Notes under the pieces: generated by a model
Databases searched by the model: none
What the model saw: the letters and a program-made list of their open reading frames with translations, nothing else
What the model was told of the DNA's origin: nothing
Shown here: in pieces, positions 18,649 through 27,301 of the stretch
Position numbering within the stretch: the stretch's first letter is position 1
How the letters are laid out: every line of letters begins with the position of its first letter
Assembly (NCBI RefSeq): GCF_920984665.1
Contig: NZ_CAKLBP010000006.1
Location: forward strand, 62,001 to 126,000
Direction of reading: 5' to 3'
DNA length: 64,000 nt
DNA from: Pedobacter sp. Leaf170
GTDB lineage: Bacteria > Bacteroidota > Bacteroidia > Sphingobacteriales > Sphingobacteriaceae
Program-made: the position numbers and the translations under genes

Positions 18649-19545
18649 ATGATGTTTGACAGCAAAAATCTCCTTTTCGGAACCGGAAAGTACCTTTTGG
18701 GATTTACAGCCATTTTATTTATCACAGCCATCTGTTTAGCGTTTAGCGTAAATTATAATGATGATTTCGCTAACTCGAGAAGAGAGGTTTTAATGCGTAG
18801 AATTGGACATGAATTGCTTCTTCAAAACGGAGATAAAGTGTCTCGTGTAATGCCTGTAAATAAAATTGCCGAAAACGAATATCAAATCGATTTTGAAAAT
18901 AAGCTAACTTTTCAGGCAGACTCTTTAGTTAAAACTACTCAAAGAATATTAGCTAAAGACCCTTTGGTATCAGAATATGTGGTGAATGTTTTAAACCCTG
19001 CAAACGCCAGTATTGCTTATAGTTTTGCGATTTCAAATACCAAAAAAGATGATATTGTAGCCTGCATCGGCAGGAAACAGCCAACAGCGAATTATACAAT
19101 AAATATTAAATTTAAACCTAAAGGCTTACAAATAGAAAAGAACCGATATTTATTAGGTAGCCTGCCCTTCCTGGCATTTATTGGCTTCATCTTTTTCCAA
19201 TCGGCTAAACCAAAAAAAACCTTAACTGCTGCCGCTCAGGATGCAAACTTAATTAGCCTGGGCAACGTTTTATTCGATGCAAAAAACCGAAAGCTTACCT
19301 TAAATGAAAACACTATAGACTTAACAGCAACTGAAACCCGGGTATTGCTGATATTTGCTATGGCACCAAACGAAATTATTGAAAGAAGCAGGCTGCAAAA
19401 AGAAATCTGGGAAGATGAAGGCGTAATTGTTGGTCGCAGTTTGGATATGTTCATATCAAAACTTAGAAAAAAACTGGAAATTGCCCCAAACATTAATATC
19501 GTGGTAATACGAAGTAAGGGCTATAAATTGGAGATAAACGCTTAG
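18649..19545 (+). CDS. Membrane-anchored winged-helix transcriptional regulator (Trans_reg_C, inverted ToxR-like)
   Basis: The 298-residue protein has two membrane helices (about 14-34 and 165-183) flanking a 130-residue segment predicted to face the periplasm. A C-terminal OmpR/PhoB-type winged helix (about 200-298) contains LTATETRVLLIFAMAPNEII, SRLQKEIWEDEGVIVGRSLD and VIRSKGYKLEI. There is no receiver domain. ToxR and CadC have the DNA-binding domain at the N-terminus, so the order here is reversed. It probably senses an envelope signal and regulates directly from the membrane (inference). The adjacent upstream gene encodes an envelope glycan enzyme, a plausible target. Confidence 0.8.
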   Translation: MMFDSKNLLFGTGKYLLGFTAILFITAICLAFSVNYNDDFANSRREVLMRRIGHELLLQNGDKVSRVMPVNKIAENEYQIDFENKLTFQADSLVKTTQRILAKDPLVSEYVVNVLNPANASIAYSFAISNTKKDDIVACIGRKQPTANYTINIKFKPKGLQIEKNRYLLGSLPFLAFIGFIFFQSAKPKKTLTAAAQDANLISLGNVLFDAKNRKLTLNENTIDLTATETRVLLIFAMAPNEIIERSRLQKEIWEDEGVIVGRSLDMFISKLRKKLEIAPNINIVVIRSKGYKLEINA

Positions 19546-19979
19546 CATTCACTTGAAAGGCATCTTGTCGAACTTGTACTAAGCGCTTACAGACTTTCTT
19601 TAAATCCCTTTCAGCATACAAATTTCTAAATCAAAAAACCTATTCGATCTGCAAATCTATCTTAAAAGAAATGCAGAGATACATCCATATCCCTGCATTT
19701 TGAACTAATTAAAGGTTAATAATGATAGAAATATAACCTATACAATAATACATTAAAATAAAATTAAAGTTTAAATTATTCTTAAAAGCTATCTTCACAT
19801 CTATCTAAACAAGCCAAAAAATTGTGTTTGCTTACCCTTTAAGCTCAAAAGAAATAGGGTATTTTTTTTATGATGATGACCAATCCTGCTAACTGAAATG
19901 CATTTTTTTAGGCATTTAATTTTTTAAAACATTTCTGTATTCTAATGGTTGTAATAGGCAACAACAAAAAAATTATACT
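19546..19979. other. 434-bp intergenic region without a recognised gene
   Basis: No open frame with coding character was found. The sequence is AT-rich and contains only a short palindrome (TAAGCGCTTA, about 19580-19589). It probably carries the promoter of the downstream DUF4142 lipoprotein. Confidence 0.5.
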
Positions 19980-20564
19980 ATGAAAAAATTAATCTATGCA
20001 ATGGCTATCCCTGTCATTGCTTTCAGCATGCAGGCTTGCAGCGGAAACAAAGATGCCAAAGAAACAGCAGATAGTTTAAACATGGCAAAAGACACCACAA
20101 CTAATGTAGCAGAAACCGGTGGCATTGCTGTAGCAGAAGAAGATTCTAAATTTGCAACAACAGCAGCGGCTGGTGGAATGGCTGAGGTTGAAATGGGCAA
20201 AATGGCATTGGAAAAAAGCACAAATGCCCAGGTAAAAGAATTTGCTACAATGATGGTTGAAGACCACGGAAAAGCAAATACCGAATTAATGTCGATTGCA
20301 GGTATGAAAAACATTACATTACCTACAACTGTTGATGAAGATCATCAGAAAAAAATGGACGATTTAAGCAAGAAAACAGGTGCTGATTTCGATAAAGCTT
20401 ACGCTAGCGCAATGGTAGACGGACATAAATCTACACTTGATTTAATGGAAGATGAAGCAAAAGATGGTAAAGATGCTGATTTAAAAGCATTCGCATCTAA
20501 AACTGCTCCTATCGTTAAAGCGCATTTAGATAAAATCGAAATGATTAAAAAATCTTTAAAATAG
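19980..20564 (+). CDS. DUF4142 domain lipoprotein
   Basis: The 194-residue protein has a lipoprotein signal with lipobox ending SMQAC (Cys20), an acidic linker, then a DUF4142 four-helix ferritin-like domain (about 55-192). That domain includes KMALEKSTNAQVKEFATMMV, EDHGKANTELMSIAG and FDKAYASAMVDGHKSTLDLM. The family is widespread and often linked to stress or envelope maintenance, but its biochemical role is not established. It is followed by a strong terminator and then by a YciE/YciF-type protein, so this block looks like a stress set. A divergent second DUF4142 protein is encoded at 25250-25915. Confidence 0.9.
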   Translation: MKKLIYAMAIPVIAFSMQACSGNKDAKETADSLNMAKDTTTNVAETGGIAVAEEDSKFATTAAAGGMAEVEMGKMALEKSTNAQVKEFATMMVEDHGKANTELMSIAGMKNITLPTTVDEDHQKKMDDLSKKTGADFDKAYASAMVDGHKSTLDLMEDEAKDGKDADLKAFASKTAPIVKAHLDKIEMIKKSLK

Positions 20565-20590
20565 ATTAAATTCGATTTCATAAATTTTAA

Positions 20591-20615
20591 AACCCGGCCC
20601 CAGGCCGGGTTTTTT
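20591..20615 (+). terminator. Rho-independent terminator after DUF4142 gene
   Basis: A GC-rich 9-bp stem (AACCCGGCC / GGCCGGGTT) with a 3-nt loop is followed by a run of T. It lies 27 nt after the DUF4142 stop codon. Confidence 0.9.
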
Positions 20616-20772
20616 GTTTTAGCACTAGCTATCTGAATAATCTACGTTCACAACGTTGAGATAAATACAATTCATATCCTTAGTATTAATTCTATAAAAC
20701 GGGTACTAATACACCAAACCTTTAGCGGCTTGCAATGGTTTTTTTAATACAATCACCCTAAAAAACATAAAC

Positions 20773-21378
20773 ATGGCAACAACTAAAAAAGCTGCAACAG
20801 CATCAAAAAGTACAGCAGCAAATACCACAAAAAAAACGACCACAAAAGCTCAGAACCAATCGGCTACAAAAAATGCAAAAATGGAAGACAATGAATTTCA
20901 TGAATTCTTTGTCGACGAATTAAAAGACATCTATTGGGCAGAAAAACATTTGGTTAAAGCTTTACCGAAAATGAAAAAAGCAGCAACCAGTCCTGAATTA
21001 GCTGCAGCTTTTGATAAACATACTGCAGAAACACAACAGCACATTGAAACATTAGAGCAGGTTTTTGAATTGTTGGATGAAAAAGCAGCCGCAAAGAAAT
21101 GCGATGCTATGGCCGGCCTGTTAGAAGAAGCAGAAGGAATTATAGCTGATACCGAGCAAGGTACAATGATACGTGATGCGGGATTAATTTTGGCTGCGCA
21201 AAAGGTAGAACATTATGAAATTGCAACTTACGGAACGCTAAGAGTTTTTGCTCATAATATGAACCGCCAGGATGTGGCAGATTTGTTAAGCCAGACTTTG
21301 GAAAACGAAAAGGCTACAGACGTTGCTTTAACAGAGATTGCAGAAGGTGCTATTAATGCCGCAGCAGCTGATGAATAA
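20773..21378 (+). CDS. Ferritin-like YciE/YciF family protein (DUF892)
   Basis: The 201-residue protein has a lysine/threonine/alanine-rich N-terminal extension of about 35 residues, then a DUF892 ferritin-like four-helix domain. Conserved carboxylate and histidine positions are present: DELKDIYWAEKHLVKALPKM, FDKHTAETQQHIETLEQVF, LAAQKVEHYEIATYGTL and LENEKATD. E. coli YciE and YciF are stress-induced members of this family. The basic tail could bind DNA, by analogy with Dps-type tails (inference). It sits between a DUF4142 lipoprotein and an acidic small protein, each with its own spacing. A degenerate paralog lies at 26755-27288. Confidence 0.9.
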   Translation: MATTKKAATASKSTAANTTKKTTTKAQNQSATKNAKMEDNEFHEFFVDELKDIYWAEKHLVKALPKMKKAATSPELAAAFDKHTAETQQHIETLEQVFELLDEKAAAKKCDAMAGLLEEAEGIIADTEQGTMIRDAGLILAAQKVEHYEIATYGTLRVFAHNMNRQDVADLLSQTLENEKATDVALTEIAEGAINAAAADE

Positions 21379-21443
21379 TCTATGCATTAAATAAAAACGA
21401 ACGCATTATTACAAGCTACACATCTATCAATAAAATTAAAATT

Positions 21444-21725
21444 ATGGAAAATAATACCGAAAACCAACACGAAGAGGAAATCATCAATCCGGAGCAGTTT
21501 CAGGTTGGCCGTGCGCCACAAGATGAAAAAGAAGATTTGGAAAGTGACGAACCATTAACCGACGACACTGAATATACTGAAGAAGAAACAGAATATGCGG
21601 ATGGCAAAGGAACACTTTTGGATAATACACTTGGCGAGGATCAGGAACTGGATAATGAAGAAAGTTCGGATGATACATTTGAAGATCAGGATTTTGGAAA
21701 TGATGAAGGCAAACAGTCCGAATAG
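21444..21725 (+). CDS. Small acidic low-complexity protein
   Basis: The 93-residue protein is extremely acidic (runs of E and D, few hydrophobic residues), so it is probably disordered and soluble. No family is recognised. It begins 65 bp after the DUF892 gene and is followed at 21753 by a clear terminator, which supports it being a real gene at the end of that transcript. Such acidic proteins can be hydration or partner-binding proteins, but no function can be assigned. Confidence 0.65.
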   Translation: MENNTENQHEEEIINPEQFQVGRAPQDEKEDLESDEPLTDDTEYTEEETEYADGKGTLLDNTLGEDQELDNEESSDDTFEDQDFGNDEGKQSE

Positions 21726-21752
21726 AAGATAATAAACAATAATTAAGATTGT

Positions 21753-21778
21753 AAAAAGCTCCCTGATAGGAGCTTTTT
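21753..21778 (+). terminator. Rho-independent terminator
   Basis: A 10-bp stem (AAAAAGCTCC / GGAGCTTTTT) with a 6-nt loop ends in a T run, 28 nt after the acidic protein gene. Confidence 0.85.
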
Positions 21779-21999
21779 GCATTTGTAGTAATCATAAATA
21801 CCGCTAACCACGCAAACGATACTTTCCATTTTTGTATTTATACTTGAACTTAAGCTAAAAAATACGCCAAATATCAAACACCTGATTTTTTATCACCGCA
21901 TTATTTAATTTCGGCGAATTATTCATATTTAGAATAAATTTGTAATTTAATAAAAGCTAAAAATCATCTCCCTAATTAGCTCAAGCTGAAAATTTTAAA

Positions 22000-24450
22000 A
22001 TGTATTGCCCAGAGGATATTTTAAATTCGCTGCCTTTAAACTATTATTACATTAGCTTTAAGGCAAAAATCATCTGTACAAACCAGTCGGGCATTGCAGT
22101 AGGCGAGCATATAAACCAAATATTCGATGCTTCTGCCAGTAAATGGATAATAAATCAATTAAAATCCCTTTCTAATAAAGTACAAAAAGCTGACGAAAAT
22201 AATATTCAGCGTTACAGTGCTCCATACCTCATCCTTACCATAAAACCTTATGCACAGGGTGCATTGATTTGCAGGATTAATGAAGAATTAACAACCAATA
22301 AGGATAAATTCAACCATCAGGAAACCGAACGGCTCCACAAAAATCAAAGATTTATATACGCTGCATTAGATGCCCTTAACGATTACGTTTATGCATTTGA
22401 CCGGAATAAAAGATTTATCTACGTTAACGAATCGATGAAGGTATTGTATGGTGCTGATTTGAACCCGATAGGGAAAACCCTGGAAGAATTAGATTATCCG
22501 GCAAACCTAGCCCATAAATTAAATAATGAGATAGAATCCATCTTTCAAACCGGTGTAGCGGTTAAAGATGAAGTTCATTTTGTTAGCCGCACAGGTTTCG
22601 CGGCTTATTTTGATTACATCTATGCGCCGGTTTTTGATGAAAAAGGTACTGTAGATTATGTAATTGGTTTATCCAGAGATAGCACCAGGCGAAAAACTCT
22701 GGAGCAAATGTTATCAGAAAACGAAAAAAGACTTTCTGCAATCTTTAAAATTCTACCGGTCGGTCTTGCAGTTATGGATAAGCATGGCAACGTTTCATTA
22801 CATAACGAACATTGGAAAAAAATGGCTTCAGCCATCCCAAATTTACTACAAAACCCGGAGGCCTTTACGTTTCAAAATGATGAACATGCGCAAGATGCTT
22901 TTGAAGGGGAAGCGTCATATCTTGATAAAAATAATGCACAGCAGTGGATAAAATATTATCGCACTCAACTGTCAGATTCGGATGGCAAGCCAAATGAACA
23001 GGTTATGGTGGTACAGGATATCAGTCAGCTCAAAAATACCTTGAATGCTACCTTCGATAGTGTTAGTGAAATGATTCAGGTGTTCAGAGCAGTAAGAAAC
23101 AAGGAAGGTAATATCATAGATTTTGAATGGATTTTAAATAATCAAAGCTCAGAAAAAATTTATGGCGATGTTATTGGCAAATCCTTGCTTCAAAATAACC
23201 CTAATGTTATTCAAACCGGCATTTTTCAAAATTTTATTAAGGTTATAGAAACAGGTGAGGCTTTGCAATACGATGTAAAATATACCGGAGAACAATTCAA
23301 TGGTTGGTTTCATCAGTCGGTTGTTAAACTCGGCGATGGTGTAGCCACATCAACAACAGATATTACGGAAAGAAAAAAACAACAGGAGCAACTGGAAAGT
23401 AGCCACAAATTATTAACGCAATCAGAATCTACCGCACAAACAGGTGGCTGGGAATTTGACGTTCAAAATGATTTATTTGTGTGCTCACCAGGGTTTTACG
23501 CTTTATTTGATGTAACACCAGACACTAAATTAGCACTTGATTTTTTTGTAGAAAAATCGACAAAAAGTTGTAGAAAAAAAGCTGCCGAATTTTTGAAGAA
23601 TTTAATAACTAACCAGCAAGCGCAGGAAATATCGCTTGTTTTTAATATCAATGGAGAAAGAAGAAGGCATTTAATAAAAACAATTATCGAGAAAAGTACG
23701 GATGCTAATGCAAAAACGCTATCCAAAATTTTAGGGGTAAATATGGATATATCCAAAATGCATGCCCTCGAACAAAAGAATAAACAACTAACTAAGGCCA
23801 GTTACAACCTTAAAGAAAAGCAACGGCTAGAGCGTATAACGCATACCTTAAACATACAGGAAGAAGAGCGGGCCCGATTAGCCGAAAACCTGCACCATAG
23901 TTTTTCACAATCCCTTTTTGCCATACTATTAAAATTGGATGAACTTAAAAACCCAGACGATTTAAACAGCTTAGCCGATTTTGAACAAATTCGCAGTCAG
24001 GCGCAAAATATGTTAAAAGAAACGATTAGCGAAAGCCGTCGGATTTCGCATTTATTAAGCCCGGCCATATTGCAGGAGCATGGTTTAAAAATAGCCCTGG
24101 AAGATATGAGTCAAAATTTAACTGGTAAGATATCTGTTGAAACAAATATTGCAGAAATACCTGCAGATACTAAACTCCTACACCAGACTTTTATTTACAG
24201 AACGGCGCAGGAATTAATTACAAATGCCATTAAACATGCTAACCCGGGTTTTATTAACCTTAGCCTATCGCAAGAAAAAAGGATAATATTGATTAAAGTA
24301 ACTAACGATGGAACGCCATTCAGGCATGAGTCCAGACAAATAGGTTTAGGTTTATCGTCTATCCGGGCTAATCTTAAATTATTAGGTGGCAATTTTAATG
24401 TCACTACAAAAACAAACAAAACTGTAATTACCATCACCTTACCGGTATAA
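22000..24450 (+). CDS. Multi-PAS sensor histidine kinase (HisKA_3 / NarX type)
   Basis: The 816-residue protein has no membrane helix. About four PAS domains (roughly 118-235, 240-345, 347-465 and 475-590) are followed by a short coiled coil and a dimerisation domain of the HisKA_3 class. The motif EEERARLAENLHHSFSQSL places the phospho-acceptor at His632; the usual Asp after it is His633. The HATPase domain (about 710-816) contains AQELITNAIKHANPG and GLGLSSIRANLKLLGG. Such kinases pair with NarL/LuxR-type regulators, none of which lies next to it, so it is an orphan. The transcript probably starts in the gap after the terminator at 21778. Confidence 0.9.
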   Translation: MYCPEDILNSLPLNYYYISFKAKIICTNQSGIAVGEHINQIFDASASKWIINQLKSLSNKVQKADENNIQRYSAPYLILTIKPYAQGALICRINEELTTNKDKFNHQETERLHKNQRFIYAALDALNDYVYAFDRNKRFIYVNESMKVLYGADLNPIGKTLEELDYPANLAHKLNNEIESIFQTGVAVKDEVHFVSRTGFAAYFDYIYAPVFDEKGTVDYVIGLSRDSTRRKTLEQMLSENEKRLSAIFKILPVGLAVMDKHGNVSLHNEHWKKMASAIPNLLQNPEAFTFQNDEHAQDAFEGEASYLDKNNAQQWIKYYRTQLSDSDGKPNEQVMVVQDISQLKNTLNATFDSVSEMIQVFRAVRNKEGNIIDFEWILNNQSSEKIYGDVIGKSLLQNNPNVIQTGIFQNFIKVIETGEALQYDVKYTGEQFNGWFHQSVVKLGDGVATSTTDITERKKQQEQLESSHKLLTQSESTAQTGGWEFDVQNDLFVCSPGFYALFDVTPDTKLALDFFVEKSTKSCRKKAAEFLKNLITNQQAQEISLVFNINGERRRHLIKTIIEKSTDANAKTLSKILGVNMDISKMHALEQKNKQLTKASYNLKEKQRLERITHTLNIQEEERARLAENLHHSFSQSLFAILLKLDELKNPDDLNSLADFEQIRSQAQNMLKETISESRRISHLLSPAILQEHGLKIALEDMSQNLTGKISVETNIAEIPADTKLLHQTFIYRTAQELITNAIKHANPGFINLSLSQEKRIILIKVTNDGTPFRHESRQIGLGLSSIRANLKLLGGNFNVTTKTNKTVITITLPV

Positions 24451-24752
24451 TAAATCGATAAAGAAATTCTATTTTAAATTTAATATTGAATAGGATTTTT
24501 GACTAATATATTCCCCTTGCCAGAAAAGGCTGCAACCCTCGCAGCTTTACCTTAAAACCAACTTCATTTTACGCTGAAATTTTACCATCGCCAACAACCC
24601 AGATGGCGCTCTGCCAGTCCATGTCAATTTTTTCTGATAGAGCTTAGAAATCTAAATTTCTTAAAATTTTATAAAACAATCTCAAAGAGACAATGTTCTA
24701 CTATCAAAATTTATACTAATTGCATAATTAATAATACAGAAAATAAACATAA
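24451..24752. other. 302-bp gap without a recognised gene
   Basis: Both strands were read. Short open stretches on the minus strand (about 24500-24640) are not convincing. A weak stem (GCTGC / GCAGC near 24529-24545) is not enough to call a terminator. The base composition around 24520-24620 is richer in GC than most gaps here, so a decayed gene or repeat is possible. Confidence 0.35.
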
Positions 24753-24956
24753 ATGATGATGACAGGTAAGGTACTCACATATAATAAAGTGACAGGGGTT
24801 GGCGTATTATTAGACACCAAAAATCAAACGATTCGCTTTCATGCCGATGATTCAAAAAAAATCCCTAACCGTGGTTCTATCGTATCTTTTGAAATGACGC
24901 TTAGAGAAAGGCACGAAGTTGCCATAAACTTGAAAATGATTGAAAGCGTGATATAA
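24753..24956 (+). CDS. Small OB-fold/cold-shock-like protein
   Basis: The 67-residue protein starts MMMTGKVLTYNKVTGVGVLL, similar in pattern to the cold-shock domain opening (GKVKWFN...GFGFI), followed by FHADDSKKIPNRGSIVSFEM. The match suggests a small beta-barrel nucleic-acid-binding protein, but the RNP aromatic residues are mostly replaced, so the family call is tentative. It precedes a small lipoprotein gene by about 30 bp and may share its transcript. Confidence 0.55.
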   Translation: MMMTGKVLTYNKVTGVGVLLDTKNQTIRFHADDSKKIPNRGSIVSFEMTLRERHEVAINLKMIESVI

Positions 24957-24987
24957 TCAGTAAAAGGTGTTAGATTTGATGGGAAAA

Positions 24988-25197
24988 ATGAATAAATTAA
25001 TAATACTGCTAGTCTTAGTCAGTATCTTAACTTCATCTTGTAAAAAGAAGATTTGTGGCGTAATACAGGTTATCAGTACTGAAACCTCTCCCGCCACTGG
25101 CGAGCCGCTATACAAATTTTACCTGCAAAGCGGAGAGGTTATTCCTTCAAAATCACGTGGAGGTTACCAGGTTGGGCAAGCTTATTGCAACGATTAA
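24988..25197 (+). CDS. Small lipoprotein of unknown function
   Basis: The 69-residue product starts at ATG 24988 (MNKLIILLVLVSILTSSCKKK) with a clear lipobox LTSSC, so the mature protein is about 50 residues and membrane-anchored. It has two further cysteines (ICGV and the near-terminal YCND) that could form a disulfide. A GTG start 21 nt upstream is possible but would spoil the signal peptide. No family is recognised. Confidence 0.65.
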   Translation: MNKLIILLVLVSILTSSCKKKICGVIQVISTETSPATGEPLYKFYLQSGEVIPSKSRGGYQVGQAYCND

Positions 25198-25230
25198 TAT
25201 ATCGGTTCTGTAGTTCGAGCCGATATATTA
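25195..25230. terminator. Hairpin between convergent genes
   Basis: An 11-bp stem (TAATATATCGG / CCGATATATTA) begins in the stop codon of the lipoprotein gene and faces the DUF4142 gene ending at 25250. A good T run is lacking, so terminator activity is uncertain. Confidence 0.45.
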
Positions 25231-25249
25231 CATCACCCGAAAATTTATT

Positions 25250-25915
25250 TTAGTTTAACTTTTCCATTTTTCTCAATTGAGCATTTATAGCACTCAGCTG
25301 TTTCTTAGAAAAACTTTTTATCATCTTATCAGATGATGCAGCACCATCACTCAAAAGCGCCGATAGTTTTTGCTGAACTGATACAGCAGAGGCTAAATAA
25401 GCCTTATTAAAATCAGCAGCACTTAATGCCTTAAGTCGGTTTACCTCTTCAGTTACGCTCGCCTCATTAACGCCATTCATACGGCCAAGCTTTTTATCTC
25501 CTTCAGCTTCGCTGGTAGCTTTTTGTGTTCTGGTGGTATCCCGTAAATTTTCAGGTGCCGAGTCTACCCTACCATCAGGTCTTTGCCCTCCATCCGGTAA
25601 ACTCATCGGTAAATCAACTTTCTTATCCTTCGCCAATAACCTTATGGCTTCATTAAATTGAATGTGCCTGTCTACAAGTTCAGCACTCTGTTTTTTTAAC
25701 AACGCATCACTCGATTTATCTGCTGCCAATTTTGCACTCAGCATCGCCTGGTTACTATATAAATAAAGCTGACCCAGCAATTGTGCTGTAGTAATACTTT
25801 CTTGTTTAGCAGGGTTATTAATGCGGGCAGACATGGTAGATGCACTGGCAAAAACAGCCGTCAACATTAAAAATAAAAAACCGGCGATATAGAATAAATT
25901 GAAATACTTTTTCAT
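25250..25915 (-). CDS. DUF4142-like secreted or membrane-anchored protein
   Basis: The 221-residue protein has an N-terminal hydrophobic segment (about 8-28), probably a signal peptide or anchor, then a divergent DUF4142-type helical domain. Recognisable blocks are AMLSAKLAADKSSDALLKKQSAELVDRH and NEAIRLLAKDKKVDLP. An insert rich in G, R, D and E interrupts the domain (about 115-165). The start at 25915 (MKKYFNLFYI) gives a proper signal sequence; an in-frame start 27 nt upstream would not. It is divergent from an ECF sigma factor, and the shared promoter region holds a perfect inverted repeat. Confidence 0.75.
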   Translation of the reverse strand: MKKYFNLFYIAGFLFLMLTAVFASASTMSARINNPAKQESITTAQLLGQLYLYSNQAMLSAKLAADKSSDALLKKQSAELVDRHIQFNEAIRLLAKDKKVDLPMSLPDGGQRPDGRVDSAPENLRDTTRTQKATSEAEGDKKLGRMNGVNEASVTEEVNRLKALSAADFNKAYLASAVSVQQKLSALLSDGAASSDKMIKSFSKKQLSAINAQLRKMEKLN

Positions 25916-26024
25916 AGCAGAAAATTTTGAAGCCAAACACATAATCTACTATTAAAACCCTATCCGGCTGATAAAGTTTCAATGATTTTTCTTTCATAAA
26001 TAAATCCCAGTATCATGTTTTAAA

Positions 26025-26046
26025 TAATACGTTAAACAACGTATTA
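26025..26046. promoter_or_regulatory. Perfect 9-bp inverted repeat TAATACGTT-N4-AACGTATTA
   Basis: The dyad lies in the 236-bp gap between the divergent DUF4142-like and ECF sigma genes, a good position for an operator acting on both. A related dyad with the same TAATACG half-site lies upstream of the giant adhesin gene (39005-39030). Confidence 0.4.
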
Positions 26047-26151
26047 ATAACATTTCTACGCTGTTTATTACTCAAATTAGCCCATATAGTAGATCCGTAC
26101 CTAACAATGTACTAGCTTCATTTGTATAAAGCTTACCTTAAAAACATACTT

Positions 26152-26655
26152 ATGAATCAAACAGAATTTGCAATTGCTGCACAGGAAGCAAGTGATAAAC
26201 TCTTTAGCCATGCTTTAAAATTCACAAAAGATGTTGATGATGCAAGAGATTTAGTGCAGGATACGTTAGTGAAAGCCATACGTTTTAGCGATAAATTTGA
26301 AAGCAATACCAACCTTAAAAGTTGGCTGTATGTAATCATGCGAAACACCTTTGTAAATAAATACAGGCTTGATAAACGCAAACAGGAAATTATCACCACC
26401 GAAGAGGAAATTTCTTACGACCATTTAATGATAAGCGCCACACAAAATGCTTCAATATCAAGTTTCGCTTTAGGCGACATCGGTAAAGCACTTAAAAAAT
26501 TACCCGATGCCTATCGAATTCCATTTATTAAGTATTTTGAAGGTTATAAGTACGAGGAAATAGCAGTAGAATTTAATATTCCGCTTGGTACAGTTAAAAC
26601 CCGTATCCACGCCGCCAGAGAATTGCTTAAAAAGAACTTAAAAGCACACCGCTAA
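26152..26655 (+). CDS. ECF RNA polymerase sigma factor
   Basis: The 167-residue protein has sigma region 2 (DDARDLVQDTLVKAIRFSDK and LKSWLYVIMRNTFVNKYR) and region 4 (ALKKLPDAYRIPFIKYFEGY and EIAVEFNIPLGTVKTRIHAARELL). ATG 26152 was chosen because a TTG 30 nt upstream adds residues not seen in the family. No anti-sigma gene is adjacent. Its neighbours are a DUF4142-like protein and a ferritin-like regulator operon, so a stress regulon is plausible (inference). A convergent hairpin follows it. Confidence 0.9.
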   Translation: MNQTEFAIAAQEASDKLFSHALKFTKDVDDARDLVQDTLVKAIRFSDKFESNTNLKSWLYVIMRNTFVNKYRLDKRKQEIITTEEEISYDHLMISATQNASISSFALGDIGKALKKLPDAYRIPFIKYFEGYKYEEIAVEFNIPLGTVKTRIHAARELLKKNLKAHR

Positions 26656-26671
26656 TAATGAAGCTATATAA

Positions 26672-26702
26672 GGCTAAACGCAGACTATGCTTGCGTTTAG
26701 CC
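26672..26702. terminator. Hairpin terminator between convergent genes
   Basis: An 11-bp stem (GGCTAAACGCA / TGCGTTTAGCC) with a 9-nt loop lies between the sigma gene and the ferritin-like gene. Flanking ctata/tatag bases can extend the pairing. The T runs are weak on both sides. Confidence 0.55.
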
Positions 26703-26754
26703 TGCTTATAGAATCTGTCTGCTAATAAATGAAAGGAATCAAAGAAACGTTTTG

Positions 26755-27288
26755 CTAATCAGCAGAAACAACATACTTTGTAGAAATTTGCAAGAAAAGT
26801 ATACGGTCTGCCTTTGCTTCCTGGTAATTCTCATTCAGCAATTTTACCACCTGCTTATCCGATAATTTTGCCGCCGCCATTTGCAATATCTGAAAGGATG
26901 ACATCTCCACGCTTTTAATATTCTGAAGGTAAAATATAATCGATAAATCACACAACTCGTCCTGGTCTGCAAGCTTTTCAATCGAATAAAAAGCATCTTC
27001 AATTAAACCACTCAAACCTTTTATTGGCTTTTTAGATATCTTACGATCCATAAGCGCATAAATCAGCTCCATCCTGGCAAGTTGTTTTTCTACATCTTCT
27101 ACCGTTTCAACAATGGCACTTTCTAAAACCGAAAACTGCACATGCTTAAGCAACATAGGCAACCGGTTGGTTAAATGCAACTTAGCAGAATAAATCCGGT
27201 TTAAATGGCTGATTATAAATTTGCGTAACTGTGCTTTTTCTAATGGAATCTGTAACCACGCACCCAATTGCCCTGAATTTGAATTCAT
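26755..27288 (-). CDS. Degenerate DUF892 (YciE/YciF-like) helical protein
   Basis: The 177-residue protein has the helical pattern and length of DUF892, including VEDVEKQLARMELIYALM and LKHVQFSVLESAIVETVED. Compared with the paralog at 20773, several metal-site positions have changed: YWAEKHL became YSAKLHL, VEHYEIATY became IKSVEMSSF, and ENEKATD became QEAKADR. Ferroxidase activity is therefore doubtful and a sensory or binding role is possible (inference). It is the last gene of a three-gene unit with a receiver protein (13-bp gap) and a PAS-AraC regulator. Confidence 0.65.
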   Translation of the reverse strand: MNSNSGQLGAWLQIPLEKAQLRKFIISHLNRIYSAKLHLTNRLPMLLKHVQFSVLESAIVETVEDVEKQLARMELIYALMDRKISKKPIKGLSGLIEDAFYSIEKLADQDELCDLSIIFYLQNIKSVEMSSFQILQMAAAKLSDKQVVKLLNENYQEAKADRILFLQISTKYVVSAD

Positions 27289-27301
27289 ATTTTAAAATTC
27301 A

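Noticed and set aside
24500..24640. Short minus-strand open stretches in the gap at 24451-24752
   Set aside because: No start in a good context, no recognisable protein and no conserved motif; kept only as a possible decayed sequence.
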